Below are positions 44,058-55,779 of a stretch of 64,000 nt of DNA, in pieces (the first letter of the stretch is position 1; each line of letters starts with the position of its first letter). The position numbers and the translations under genes are program-made. The DNA is taken from the NCBI RefSeq assembly GCF_026151205.1, contig NC_087084.1:7551394-7615393 (forward strand). Reading direction: 5' to 3'. The notes beneath the pieces are model-generated. The model was not told the origin of the DNA, did not search any database, and saw nothing but the letters and a program-made list of their open reading frames with translations. Origin of the DNA: Bolinopsis microptera. Taxonomy: Eukaryota > Ctenophora > Tentaculata > Lobata > Bolinopsidae.

Positions 44058-46370
44058 TCATGTTGTAGGTCCTTCCTTTTCTTTTCTGTCACTCGGGGGG
44101 AACCTCCGCTTGTTCACTTTACTCAAGAATCTGGCAGTTTCTCTGATCAATAGGATATCCTTGAAGAGGTCGGCAAAGGTCTCCGCTCCAGAGGTGATCA
44201 TGGTTCTCGCCTGCTGACCTATGTTTCGCCTCAGGTCGTCGTAAAGCGAACAATCCGTGAGAACGTGTTTCTCATCTTCAATGATCGGCTCAAACATTGG
44301 TAGTTCGGCCAGTATACCGACAGCTTCAAGGTCTGATGAAGAACAGTGCTTACAAATGCGACTGAGCGGACTTTCACGGTTGATGGCGTATCTACCGGTC
44401 TCGATGTTGAACTTATGCGCACTCATTCTGAACTGCGCCAGCCGCTTCACCTCTTCTCCACTGAGCTGCAGGTTCAGGTACGCTTCAGCTGTAAATTCAC
44501 TTTTGATAGTGTTGTAGAAACTGAGCTTCCGGTTGTTTTGCCGCTCATCGTTCCAACAGTTAATAAAAGTACTACGTAGTGCTGTTTTGAATTGGTTGGG
44601 GTAGGTCAACCTGCGAGATGATACTGACTGAAGGCTTTGTCGGAGATCTTCTATACCTTTGTACCATGGCAGATTGAGTGTGCGTTGTTCTATGAACGCC
44701 TGTCTGGCTAGACTTGTGCAACCAGCTCTGTCCATTTGCTCAAGTCGGTTGAAATACCCAAATACTTGCTTTGATGCCTTTATCACTAGGGGGCAGCGGC
44801 CTGTATCACCCCATACACTCGCATTTGAGGTTTTTCTGCCCACTCCTAAGGTCCACTTGAGGAATGAGAGATGAAGCTTTTCGAGAGGATCTCTTGCAGT
44901 CTCCTTCAGGAGAGATTTGGTGTTGATATTATCTTGATAGTTTCTGACAAAGAGAGTCTCTGGGAGCCACACCTGACATCCGTATGTCACAATCGGTACC
45001 ACAAGCGCGTCGAATAGCTTGAATACGATTGTTCGCCTGAAGTGTCTTAAGTCAATACTGCTTTTTAGCGCGAAGTAGCTTCTGAGACCTTTTTGCTTCA
45101 GTTTGTTCTGTGCTACTGCTGAAGAACCGTTGAGGGTAAAGGTTATCCCGAGGTAGCAATATTCTCGAACTGATGTGATGTTGGTTTCGCCGAGTTGGAA
45201 TGTCAGACTCTCTTTAAGGAGCCTCCCGGAACGGTTGAACACCATCACTGCCGTTTTTCCGATGTTAACGGTTAGTCCCCATTCGATACAGTAACTGTGT
45301 AAAACGTTTAGAAGTTTCTGTAGTCCAGTATGGTCAAGGGCAAGAAGTATAAGATCATCAGCCCAGAGGAGATGAGTGATATTAACATTATTCAGTTCAG
45401 GGACGTTGACTTCCTCAGCGTTATCCAGATCTAGGGAGAGTTGGTGGATGAAACACTTGAACAGCTCAGGAGACATCGGGTGACCTTGCTCAGTCCCACA
45501 GTGAATGTCGATTGTCTCTGACAATCTGTTCAACAGTTTGATTTTTGCTGAGGAATGTGAATACATCTGCTCGATACATTGAAAGTATCGACCTCTTACT
45601 CCTAGCTCCCAGAGTTTATAGAGCATGGCATCTCGGCACACAGAGTCGAACGCCTTCGCGTAGTCGACGAAGCATCCATATAGCCTCTTTTTCCGTTGCG
45701 TTACATATTTTTGGATGCAAGTTGAGAGTGTTAGTATGTGGTCACTCGTCTGTGCTTTTTTACAGAACCCTAGCTGGTTTATGGTGTCTGGACAGTTCAG
45801 TGACCGGAATGTGGGTAGGCGCTGTAATAAGATAGTTGAAAACAGCTTCCCAATTTTGCTCGCCACGGCTATCGCCCGGTAGTTGTTCGGATCGTATACA
45901 CTCCCCTTTTTGTGCAAGGGGGTAACTAGAGAGGTCGTCCATGGATACTCCCCGAGTTTCAAACAGTGGTTGAACAGGTTGAGAACAGCTGACAGCATTG
46001 GTTCATCTGACGAAATGAGGAACTCATTCAGGATTTTATCTTCGGCGATGGCTTTCCCTTTCTTAAGGCCTTTGATGGCGGTCCGAAGTTCCTCTATTTC
46101 GATATCTTTGTCCAGAACTTCCACGAGTTCATGAACACGAAGTTCAGTCTTTCTGCGTTCCGTGAAGTCAGCAGTTTCTTCATTCGGGATGGAAGGTTTT
46201 GAGTACAGCTCTTTGAAGAATTTACAGAAGTTCATCATATCGAAAACGTCCAGCTTTGAGCCATTTGAGGAGAAGCTTTTAAGTTTCTTAAAGCGACTCC
46301 AGTTTATGTCGCGCCCCTCGTCAACATCACGACAAAGAGATTCCACGAACTTGGCCTTCTTCTGTCTCAC
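44058..46370 (-). CDS. LINE ORF2 C-terminal part: reverse transcriptase
   Basis: Seven hundred and seventy residues: PLHKKGSVYDPNNYRAIAV (motif 1), GCFVDYAKAFDSV (motif A Asp), GTEQGHPMSPELFKCFI (motif B), HLLWADDLILLALD (catalytic DD, here W-A-D-D), GKTAVMVF and YCYLGITF. The C-terminal ICKHCSSS ... EDEKHVLTDCSLYDDLR resembles the Cys/His motif that ends many LINE ORF2 proteins. The catalytic residues are intact. Upstream it should fuse to the endonuclease, but the frame is shifted. The true frame continues upstream of 46370 as KPLNRKTRGYKRAKPKSPWF. Confidence 0.95.
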   Translation of the reverse strand: MRQKKAKFVESLCRDVDEGRDINWSRFKKLKSFSSNGSKLDVFDMMNFCKFFKELYSKPSIPNEETADFTERRKTELRVHELVEVLDKDIEIEELRTAIKGLKKGKAIAEDKILNEFLISSDEPMLSAVLNLFNHCLKLGEYPWTTSLVTPLHKKGSVYDPNNYRAIAVASKIGKLFSTILLQRLPTFRSLNCPDTINQLGFCKKAQTSDHILTLSTCIQKYVTQRKKRLYGCFVDYAKAFDSVCRDAMLYKLWELGVRGRYFQCIEQMYSHSSAKIKLLNRLSETIDIHCGTEQGHPMSPELFKCFIHQLSLDLDNAEEVNVPELNNVNITHLLWADDLILLALDHTGLQKLLNVLHSYCIEWGLTVNIGKTAVMVFNRSGRLLKESLTFQLGETNITSVREYCYLGITFTLNGSSAVAQNKLKQKGLRSYFALKSSIDLRHFRRTIVFKLFDALVVPIVTYGCQVWLPETLFVRNYQDNINTKSLLKETARDPLEKLHLSFLKWTLGVGRKTSNASVWGDTGRCPLVIKASKQVFGYFNRLEQMDRAGCTSLARQAFIEQRTLNLPWYKGIEDLRQSLQSVSSRRLTYPNQFKTALRSTFINCWNDERQNNRKLSFYNTIKSEFTAEAYLNLQLSGEEVKRLAQFRMSAHKFNIETGRYAINRESPLSRICKHCSSSDLEAVGILAELPMFEPIIEDEKHVLTDCSLYDDLRRNIGQQARTMITSGAETFADLFKDILLIRETARFLSKVNKRRFPPSDRKEKEGPTT

Positions 46371-46459
46371 GAGCTTTCGGTATTCGCGGCGTTTGTTGTA
46401 GTAGCTGTCTCTCAGTTCTTTATCAAGAGGACTTTTACCGTATGTTTTAGCTAATCGAT

Positions 46460-46654
46460 TTAGTTCACGTTTTTCGATGATGCAGGCAATATCAAACCAT
46501 GGGGACTTCGGTTTTGCCCTTTTGTATCCCCGAGTTTTCCTATTGAGGGGTTTTTGTTTATGTTTTCTAGGTCTTGTAGGGCCTGATCAGCCATATCAAG
46601 ATAAATGCCGACGATGTTTTCATTGAGCTTAATGACATCCTCCTTTTTACGCAA
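46460..46654 (-). pseudogene. LINE ORF2 linker in a shifted frame
   Basis: KKEDVIKLNENIVGIYLDMA continues the endonuclease end (RIAELVEAV) in another frame, then the frame changes again near 46550 to reach the RT. Two small indels therefore break ORF2 between endonuclease and RT. Confidence 0.8.
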
Positions 46655-47637
46655 ACAGCTTCAACCAGTTCCGCGATTCTGCTTGCAAACTGGGGTTCTT
46701 TTTGGACATCTAGGAACTGCTGTTTATTCTCTGAAGCATTCTCGTCCCATTTGTGTTTTATTGGGGCTGGCTGGAGTGAGGATAGAATTTCGTCCGGATC
46801 AATTATATAATTATGACTCAGTTTCAGTGTGCATAAGCATGGGCGGTGGTCTGAGAATTTCGTAAGATCTAAGACCTTAAGACTTTGCACCGATTCCCTT
46901 AGCATGGGGGATGCTGTTACGTAGTCTACAACGCTGTGTCCATTGTAATTAATTGAGGTGGGTTCCCCAAAGATGTCTCCTAGTGTATCACCATTAAGAA
47001 TGCTAAGGTTCAGACTGGATATGAAGTCCAGAAAGAGTTTTCCCCTTGGGTTTATCACAGAGTCTTTGCTTGATCTTGTTGATTTTTCTGGAAAGCTTGC
47101 GATTGTTGAGAAAGCCTCGATGTCAGCTGGAGGTTCATCATCAAAGTTAAAGTTGAGGTCCCCTGTTCTTGCATTGAAGTCTCCTAGAACCAGTTTCTCG
47201 CCGAGATCTGTGTTTTCAGCAACAAAGTCAATAATGGATTCGAGTGTTGACTGGGATGGTCCACCATTGCTGTTTTTCAGTCTCTTTTTGTAGGATGACT
47301 GCTCTGGGGAGTCGTATACGTTGATTATTGTGAACTTAAGAGTATCATCAGTGGCGGGGCAAAAAGTCACCGCTTGTATATTATCTGGATGGGAGCTTTT
47401 TACGGGCTTGAAGTCTCCTGACAGGGATCGATGGACCCCCACACATAGCCCGCCGGAGCGCGAGCCGGTTCTAAGGCTATTGTAGCATTTGAAGTTTGGA
47501 AGGTGGAACTCAGCCTTCGTTTCCTGCAGGCAGAATATGTTACACCCAATGAGAAGTTTGACGAAGTCCTCATCATCGGCCTTGGGGCCCTCTTTGAAGG
47601 ACATTGCGTCATGAATGTTCCACGACAAGATCCTCAT
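46567..47637 (-). CDS. LINE ORF2 N-terminal part: APE-like endonuclease
   Basis: Begins MRILSWNIHDAMSF, then IFCLQETKAEF, RSGGLCVGV, VLGDFNARTGD, SVVDYVTAS and FSDHRPCLC. These are the N, E, D-x-N and S-D-H catalytic motifs of AP-endonuclease-like LINE nucleases, which nick the target DNA for target-primed reverse transcription. The ATG overlaps the ORF1 stop in ATGA. The last ~35 residues after RIAELVEAV are out of the true frame. Confidence 0.93.
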   Translation of the reverse strand: MRILSWNIHDAMSFKEGPKADDEDFVKLLIGCNIFCLQETKAEFHLPNFKCYNSLRTGSRSGGLCVGVHRSLSGDFKPVKSSHPDNIQAVTFCPATDDTLKFTIINVYDSPEQSSYKKRLKNSNGGPSQSTLESIIDFVAENTDLGEKLVLGDFNARTGDLNFNFDDEPPADIEAFSTIASFPEKSTRSSKDSVINPRGKLFLDFISSLNLSILNGDTLGDIFGEPTSINYNGHSVVDYVTASPMLRESVQSLKVLDLTKFSDHRPCLCTLKLSHNYIIDPDEILSSLQPAPIKHKWDENASENKQQFLDVQKEPQFASRIAELVEAVCVKRRMSLSSMKTSSAFILIWLIRPYKT

Positions 47638-48269
47638 AAGGTCTTGTCAAGAAGAACACATATCCAAAGCAGAGGAGCATTGTTTAACGGATCCCGTAGC
47701 AGCACCACTGGATCAAATGGAAATGGAGACGGGGATGACGAGGAGGATGAAGTGCGACATACAATGCGTAAGATCATAGTCAGGCGCAAGCCAGCTCTTA
47801 TCACTAACAGTTCACCCAAATAAGGAATAATAACAGGATAAAGTTTAGGGTAGGTAAGGCAATTGGAGTTTGGTTTAGTGTTTTGTATCGTGATTAATTC
47901 TGTTGCTGGCATAGTGATTACCGGAATAAACATCGTTTCGCTTTGCTTCCTCTGTACGGTTGAATCTGACGTTTCGTAGTCACGTGATTTGCTCCAGCTC
48001 GTCTCTTTATCGTCACTGAGGGGTTGTGGGGAGCAGATCCAAGCGTTTGAGAGAGAATCAGAGAAATCCACTAAACTTCGGTAGTACACATACAATGAAT
48101 AAGGTGACTTGCCTTCCGGGAGGAGGAGAGGAGCCAGTGCGGCAGTTGTCCCAGATGTAGAGGGGTCTCCTCGGAGCTTGACCAGAAGGCAGGTGTTGCG
48201 AGTTTCGGTGTTGGGGGGCTTTCCCCTAAAGAATCTGTCGGAGATTCTCAGTGTGTGATGATAGTTCAT
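47634..48269 (-). CDS. Candidate LINE ORF1 (211 aa), unrecognised
   Basis: Open from MNYHHTLRISDRFF to the TGA that overlaps the ORF2 start by ATGA. Ser/Thr/Pro-rich, with SSSSSSPSPF near the end. I see no CCHC knuckle, RRM or coiled coil. Its position fits ORF1, but it could be an open leader. Confidence 0.5.
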   Translation of the reverse strand: MNYHHTLRISDRFFRGKPPNTETRNTCLLVKLRGDPSTSGTTAALAPLLLPEGKSPYSLYVYYRSLVDFSDSLSNAWICSPQPLSDDKETSWSKSRDYETSDSTVQRKQSETMFIPVITMPATELITIQNTKPNSNCLTYPKLYPVIIPYLGELLVIRAGLRLTMILRIVCRTSSSSSSPSPFPFDPVVLLRDPLNNAPLLWICVLLDKTL

Positions 48270-48325
48270 CGTTAGTAGTTACAGCGTAAAAATCGCAACA
48301 AAACTGCGCGCAGTAAAAGTAATAT

Positions 48326-49797
48326 AATGTCAGGGTACTTTATAAAGTCGAAATATAGACTGATATCTTCATTAATAAGGAGGAAGTTTCAACGATTTCG
48401 AAATTTTTCCTTTGAAAACATTTCCTTGTGTTTGGGTAAGCATATCGGTCGATCACTGACTGAATTTGCCACTTTATACTCATTCAAGTTGGCATTAAAT
48501 TTATATATAATGACATTGAACTGTCGTGGTAAAGCAGAATTTGTTCGAAATCACGAATGAGCAAAATTATCACCTTTCGCACGTGCAAACTATGAGCGGA
48601 CGTTGCGTGCGCATCCAATATTGAATCGCCGTAAATTTTCGCGTGTTGGTGTTTTATATATAGTTTGATAAGCATGCAAAGTTTCAAAGTATTTCAAGAA
48701 GAACTGTAATCACAACGGCACACCAACGTTTACAGAAAATGGTAAAAACAGCAATTTTCAGTGATTTTAGCAATTTTTAATCAATTTGGGCGTGTCCCCA
48801 CGTGTGCAACTTTTAGATTTTTAACTTTAAAACTAGCCTAATACACAATTTATACCTATAGGAAGCAGAACTGAGCTCCACAACCCAAGGGATAGCCCAA
48901 CACCAGAGAATACTAAATCGCAAAATTGACGTTTTTATAAAATAATTCTTCAAAAAGCACTAACTTCAATGGCAAATATCTTTATGAAGGAGCAAGGTAG
49001 GGAAACTTTCCGGTAGATTTTCAGAATGCTTGAACAATTATCTAAGGTGAAAATGTCCTCAGATTTTGAATAAAATTACTCCTTAATGGTGTAAAATCAG
49101 TTTGAAAAGTTGTTATTTTGTCAAAAATCAAGTTTTAAAAACACTTAATTTGATGACGTCATCAAGTGGTGATGATGACGTTAAATTATTTTCGATATAA
49201 TTAAAACTGAAGTGTAAACAATTATCTTTAAGACCTGTGGTCGGAAATTGCTGTATCTTTTATACTTTTGAATCTCCGGACACTTAAATTCAGGCTACAA
49301 TTGACTACATTTGACTGGCAAAGCGTCTATCCCTGAATATATGTATCACGACAATCTATCGTAAAACAGGGGTTCCAGAAAACCCATTTCCCGATACTCC
49401 TGAAACATGAAATTTTTTTTACAGTCGATTTGGTCAACGTCTAGACGCCCTGCAAAGTTTCAGATCTCTAACTCAATTTTAACATGGTTTTTAAGGCACC
49501 TGAATATGGCAATTTTGGGTTTTTTACCGAATTTCGTATAACATGCTGGCGCGTATTTTGCGCAAATTTCTTAAAAACCTCCAAATAACTATTTCTTGTT
49601 CCTGTCATCTTTAACATTGAATTAGAATGATTTGAACTTAAATATACCTGCTGAACTACTTTCGATGAGTCTTAATGCCCGAAAAACAATAAAGGGTTAT
49701 AAAAGTAAAGGGGGTAAATAGTAAAGGGGGTAAATAGTAAAGGGGGTAAATAGTATTGTGAATATAAGAGGCACGGTCATGCTTGCCAGCATTGTGA
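48326..49797. other. Non-coding stretch between LINE and right inverted arm
   Basis: No gene recognised. A GTAAAGGGGGTAAATA repeat lies at 49705-49755. Its first ~375 bases reappear, with indels, at 63625-64000. Confidence 0.6.
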
Positions 49798-51042
49798 TTG
49801 CGGCCAACAAATCTCAATCCAGGGATTACAGACCAACATTGGTCGAAGCAGCGAAATCAATCATAATTAAAAAGTGGGGTACTGGTCAGCGGTCAAGCAA
49901 CAATCTGATCCGGATCCAGTGCCGATTTATTTTAGGTCTGGTATTCTTGGTACATATATTAAAGTCACTATTGTGACGGTACATTAGAACTAGACAGAAA
50001 CAAAGTGTGAAGGGCCTGAACGGAACCCCTCGTTTTCAATTCCTTGTTTAACACTGCCGTACAGCAAGGACATTCGCCGGGTTCTCCAAGGATGGGCACA
50101 TAACTCATTATGGTTTCATGGCATGAATAAATAAAAAGTTTGAAGTTGAATTTTGGTCTGGCACGTCACACATTTTATTTAAATTTGTACCAAGGAAAAA
50201 TTGTTGGAGTTTTCACAAATCATGTATTAGTTATTTACTAATGACTCCTAATGTGAGCGTTTTTGAGTATATGATGTGCATGAGTCGGCAATTGCGAACA
50301 ATTTGCTGTTTGTAACTGACCCATTGACCTTTACTAAAGAAACCGTAATTTTGAAAAATTGCCATTTCGTAAGACACAAATATGCTGCTGGCCTGGCCCA
50401 TTAAAAGAGATGCCCAATAAAGTAAATCATTCTCCAATTTTTGTAGGTGTTTCTGGACACAAAGTGAGTCATCTTACATCTTGTGACAAATGCTGTGTTG
50501 ATCATGAGTCTTTAAGACCTTTCTAGTTAACAGTCCAATAGCCCATTTGTGAATATTGTCATTGTTTGCTCGACAAAAATCCGTTTTTCAGCCACATTTC
50601 CGAAAATAAGCCTTCTAGGGTATATGTTGCTTCATAAGTTGTATATAAATGTGGCTATTAGGCACATTTTGGTGTATCAGAATAGTCTCTACGACCTTCC
50701 TAGGCGGAAATGCCAAAAATCACGGAAATTATGAACTGCATCAAGCCAAAAACCGTTTTTCGGCCATATTTCCGAAACAAAGCATTTTAAGGTATATGTT
50801 GCTTCATAAGTTGTATATAAATGTGGCTATTAGGCACATTTTGGTGTATCGGAATAGTCTTTAAGACCTTCCTGGGCTGAAAAACAATAATTCGAGTGAC
50901 CGCGAAACCCTGAAAAAGGGTGTGGCCGAAAACGCCCTCATTGCATGTATTTTCAACCTTGCCATGAAGTCCAAATGTTTTAAGAATCATCTAGAGAGGT
51001 GATAACCGTTGAGAAATCGCTTTTAACACGAAAACTACGAGA
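49798..51042 (-). repeat. Right arm of the 1.1-kb inverted repeat
   Basis: Complement of 40032-41124, including the ~160-bp internal duplication. It has an extra ~145 bp at 49964-50108 (with TTCCTTGTTTAACACTGCCG) that is absent from the left arm and related to 22345-22445. Confidence 0.92.
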
Positions 51043-52734
51043 TAGCCTTTTAGAACGGTTGGGATCCGACTAATGTGTTGGTTCAGCCGAATTAATTATT
51101 ATGTAATCAAGTTTATTTTTCTCTTTTAGTTAGTTGTCATCCGGCCAAACATTAAGCAACTTATATTGCAGTACCATTTATCAATTAGTATGTCAAAATA
51201 TGTCATTGTAATTTTGCATGGCTGAAATTGTTAACGCATGATTTTATATATAATGATTAATTGAATTTTCAAAAAAAAATAGTGACCACAGATTTAATGA
51301 CAGCTGAAACCGTCCTCAATGGCCGGTGCTTGATTCTTTGACTGAAGATATTTCGACCTACGATTGGCATTTGTATTTCTCTCTGATGAACAAAAGCAAA
51401 CGAACTGGTCCATTAAGTGAGCCAGGGAAGATAGTAGGAGTGTGGAATGGGAGAGCCTTGCTCACGAGATTTGTCTAATTGCTATTGTTCTATTTCACAT
51501 CCAATTCCTTGTAGCCCCTCTTTACCCATTGTTTATAAACGATTAAGTGATTAAAGGGAAGAATCTTGCCGTGTACCCCGAGCAAGGTGTGTGGCATTGC
51601 AACTAGGTAACTTACTTGAGACGGCACTCTGCAGTATGTAACTTAATGTTGAACTCAAAGCCATGAAAGGTTACTATTGTTTATGTGATGCAGATTGCAG
51701 GGGTGTAAGCAATGGCGGAACGACCGCCCCCAATAAAATGCCTTTTAAAGATTTTACAAACGTATTCTCTAAAAATCAGGATATTAGAACAATTTAAGAG
51801 GAGAGGGGCGGCAGAATTTAGCGACATGGGCGGCCCACAGATACGTTTCGTCACTGAGTATAAGGAGTTATAAGTGTTATCACTAAGAGCAATCTAGAAA
51901 GTTTGAAGGTAAGGTACTATGAAAATGCTATCCTTACGATGATCACCTTTTATTGGAATTAGTTTTATACCTTACAAGCGTTGCCAAGCACTGCATATTG
52001 CACTTCATATAATACTAATAGTCGAATAACACGAATCAGTTAATTTTTAGCAAACAATACACTGGTTGGTATGTTGTGCAAGCATTGCTGTAGTATCTTC
52101 TGCTGGCCAGATCCCGTTGAAAATATTTATATTGTCTTTAAAATGGGCTCTTTCCTGATCCAGTTTCAACCTTAATTAGGCACAACTTACTTACTTTTGG
52201 AAACTGTCCATCAAACTTGGATGGTTTGACCGCCAGCTGGACGTTTTTGAAAATGACAAATAATTAAAGGATATCCTTATTTAAGGATATCCATAATTAA
52301 GGATATCCAAATTAAGGATATCCATGCAGGAACTTTCAAAATCTTCTGCAGGAACCTCAGAATCTTCTGCAGGAACTTCAGAATCTTCTGCTCGAACTTC
52401 AGAATCTTCTGCTCGACTTCAAAATCTTCTGCTTCGAACTTCAGAATCTTCTGCTCGATGCTGTGAAAATATTGAAATTCGCCCTGAAAATGGCCTTCAT
52501 CCAGATCTTGTCTTAACCTTAAATTGGGCACAATTACAACTTACTAGCGCCTTTTGAAATTAAACTGTCATTATTATACCTGTATGGTTGATTTCAAGCT
52601 GGCTGTTTTTGAAATTATAAATAATGAGGGGTAGTATTCAGATAGGCCGACCCCTGTTCGTGAACAGGTGTCCGTGAACAGGTTGTTCGCGAACACTTAT
52701 GGCATGATGGCTACCAGATCATATGACTGCATAA
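51043..52734. other. Intergenic, short repeats, no gene recognised
   Basis: Contains AAGGATATCC repeats (52265-52322), a 20-21-bp repeat around CAGAATCTTCTGCTCGAAC (52325-52455), copies of the dispersed block also at 31490, and a GTTCGTGAACAGG palindromic cluster (52656-52700). Confidence 0.6.
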
Positions 52735-52763
52735 TAATCACCATTTAAACTCTCATCACGCAG

Positions 52764-54156
52764 GAAGTTTGATGCCGAAGATGCGGGTATTTTATTTAGC
52801 TTCCATTAGCATTGAGAAGGATGGAGAAAGCTTCAAATGTGAGGTCGAGGTCAAGCTTGTCCTTCTAGGTAAGATCAGCTGTTTTCAAACACAAGGATTT
52901 ATTTCTTGTCGCAGATTTGCGGATATTTGAATACCGAGGCTTCTCGACTATTTTCAGATTTTTTCTTTTCTTTAATGATCATTACTTTCGATTGATGTCG
53001 TTCAATACTATCAACATTTTAATAGTTCTCGCTAATATTTGCTATTGGTGGTCCAACACTATATAATCAACTAAACTTGCTTTTCCTGATTCTGATACAA
53101 AACTACTTGTTCCTGATTCTATAAAGAACATTGATTACCAAAAAGTACGGTTTCCTCTCTGTAATCCAGGACGGAAAAGATTAAAAAGCTTACTTTTTAA
53201 CATACTTTTTCTTTTTCAGAGGGATCGTGAAACTGAACATTGCCAATGCTGAACAACTGTCTATAAAGCAGAAGTCTGGACAAACTCTGGCTATCAAGTG
53301 TGACGTTGATATGGACTAATGTAAGTTTACTGTTTAACGATGTAAAATGTCATAGGTCTCCGACTACTTTGTTATGGTACATTTTGATATCGACTAGGCC
53401 CAATGACAAAACTAATTTGGGAGTCTATAGTTTTTGGATAGCACGATGAGTATAGTATGGTCAATTGTGAGCCGGGCGGCGCTTCGCAAATATGTGAGTA
53501 GATTGGAGACTCCCAGGATCCTCGTAGTTTTGTCATTGGTCGAGGACAAGGAATAAACGTCGGACTGGTTCATGCCGAGTGCCGACCAGCTTTTAGTTGA
53601 ATCGCCGTATTAAAAATTCGGGTATTGATCATTTATACCACGAAAGCTAACATTTTATATTATTCTCAGCTGAAACAGAAAGGACCCTAGAGTCCAAATA
53701 ACATTAACTGGTTACAGAGTAACTGATGACGGTGATGAACTTCTTGATGATAGTGATACTATCAGTATCGAACGAGGGAAAGGTCATTTTTTTTTGGATA
53801 CTTTATCCTTTATCATATTATCTTGAATAATAATATTTTGTAAAATATTGTAATGTTAGTCTAATAATCGATTGCCAAAAGTTAATGTTTTATATATTAT
53901 ACTGTTTTTATCTGGGTTTATTCTGACATACCACTCTTATATTCATGCAATAATGTAACTGGAATATCATTCTTTACCTAAATAATTAGTACAATTAATG
54001 TAATTATTTGTGTATAAATCTTAACCTGGTTTATTTCAGGAACCTACCAAAGGATCCTCAGAACCGAGCCCCGAAGACAGCCTGGCACCTAAAGATGTGA
54101 GTTTGATGCAACTAGGAGTGGACACAATCTACAGACGTCACTAATTGAGTTAAGTA
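52764..54156 (+). pseudogene. Broken copy of lectin exons 42-45
   Basis: Copies of exon 42 (52764-52868), exon 43 (53219-53320), exon 44 (53670-53783) and exon 45 (54040-54156) keep their AG and mostly GT sites. Indels and new stops disrupt every exon; for example exon 43 ends GATATGGACTAATGTAAG instead of GATATTGACAACGTAAG. Confidence 0.9.
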
Positions 54157-55779
54157 GATTACTGCAAGATTGCATGGGCACATGTAGAAGGACATGATAA
54201 GGTTTTTTTTTATTATGGAAATAGATTTTTATGGAAATGGAATGAACTGATTTTTTAAATTTTTAGTAAGTTGTATTTGATTTGCGACTTGACTACGATT
54301 CTGAAGTGTATTTTTGTTGTACTAATTTTTTATCAACAGTGCATTCAAAACATATTGTTTTATTTTTTGTTATGTATAAAAAATAAAACAAGAAATAAAA
54401 CTTAAATTTAAGAAGATTTAATCCTATTTATGCTGGAAAGCCAGAAAAATTTATTGGGCCGCCCCAACAAAGAAGAGGGATCATTGTTTATCTTCAAAGT
54501 GTAGGCCGGGGAAGGAACATCTACCAGAAAAGCAGGAAGGAACACTATTTACTTATAATATAGTAATTTATCGAGATGTGGTGGGTCTGTTGTATTTGTC
54601 CACAAAAATACCATTGTACTACTACCTATTCAAATGAGTGGAAAGTTCGATGGTTTTATTAGTCTCCATGATTTTGAAATTACTGATAGTATCCGGTTGG
54701 AAGGACAAGGACAAAATGGGAAGCAGCCTAATTTCCTAACTTCCTGTTTCATTTGTCCTTGTCTTTTCCAAACCGGATATTATCCATCTATCAGAACTAC
54801 CAAATCGTTTAGACTCCGAGCTTGACTTACCTGCCAGTCGCCGTTGTTTGGTTACTAGGGGACCCACGGTCTAATAGGCGTTATCTATACTTGACACATG
54901 GTTGTAGATCTTTTGCTTGACTGGATCTATGGTTGACCTCCAGCTTATAAACCGTTTTGAAATTACAGATTAATTGAGGATCTCCCAAGGGCTGTTAGGA
55001 TCTTCTGCTTGACAGAATCCCGTTTTGAAAAATATTTGAATTCACTTTAAATTGGCTCTTCCTGATCCTGTTTCAACCCATAAATTTGACTACAAAGCTC
55101 ATTTGCAGAAATAAAATGGTTATACGACAAGCGATAAAAGGTGTGGGGTTAGAAAAACACTTATCCAAGCTAATTTTGGAGCCCAATTACTCAAATGTAA
55201 TCTGAACTGTTAGCACCATAGTTCACCACTGCACAATGTATTTTTAATATTTTAACCAATCTAGTACGCGTTTGTCTATAATTCAAATTTTTCAAAAAAT
55301 AATTATTTTAAAACAACAGTTAAAAGTCGTGCTTTTTTTAATGTTTAGAGGTACTAAAATATCAGCATAATTCAATAATCCAATAAACTGTTCCAATTAA
55401 TCTAGCATTAAATATAGCATTATAATCAATATTTTGATTCAGATGCATAAATTTTCCGTTATGTAGGACGATAATGTTTTTATTGTCTTCTTTTTTTTTG
55501 TTTTCATTTTTTGGTTTTATAGTTCATAATAGAATATATTACTACATAATAACGATACTAGTGTCTAGTAATATCTTATTCAAAATCAACCTTGCGATCT
55601 ATTGTCTTCCAATTAGTTATACAACAAAGTTTGTGGAATTTGTATGATAGTAGGAATAAGTTTATTACGTTAAACCACTCATAATTTAACATTACTATCA
55701 TCTCTTTACTAATTACAGATGAGTTGGGAAAGATAAGTGATAGAAGCTATATTATATCAATATCAGCGGATAATGTACT

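Larger units (their letters stand above)
43727..48325 (-). mobile_element. 4.6-kb APE-type LINE, disrupted
   Basis: On the minus strand: 5' region, ORF1 (48269-47634), endonuclease (47637-46567), reverse transcriptase (46370-44058), a ~330-bp 3' UTR and a 3' tail of GAAATCCTT-type repeats (43731-43761). The insertion limits come from the second version at 63610-63630, where TTTTTGATTA joins ATGTCTGCGGGTACTTTATA with no LINE. The target duplication is short or absent. A 3' tail of short tandem repeats fits the CR1/L2-like side of the LINE tree; I do not assign a clade. Confidence 0.92.

Noticed and set aside
44996-46401. Plus-strand frames of 80-100 codons across the LINE
   Set aside because: Antisense shadows of the reverse transcriptase frame.
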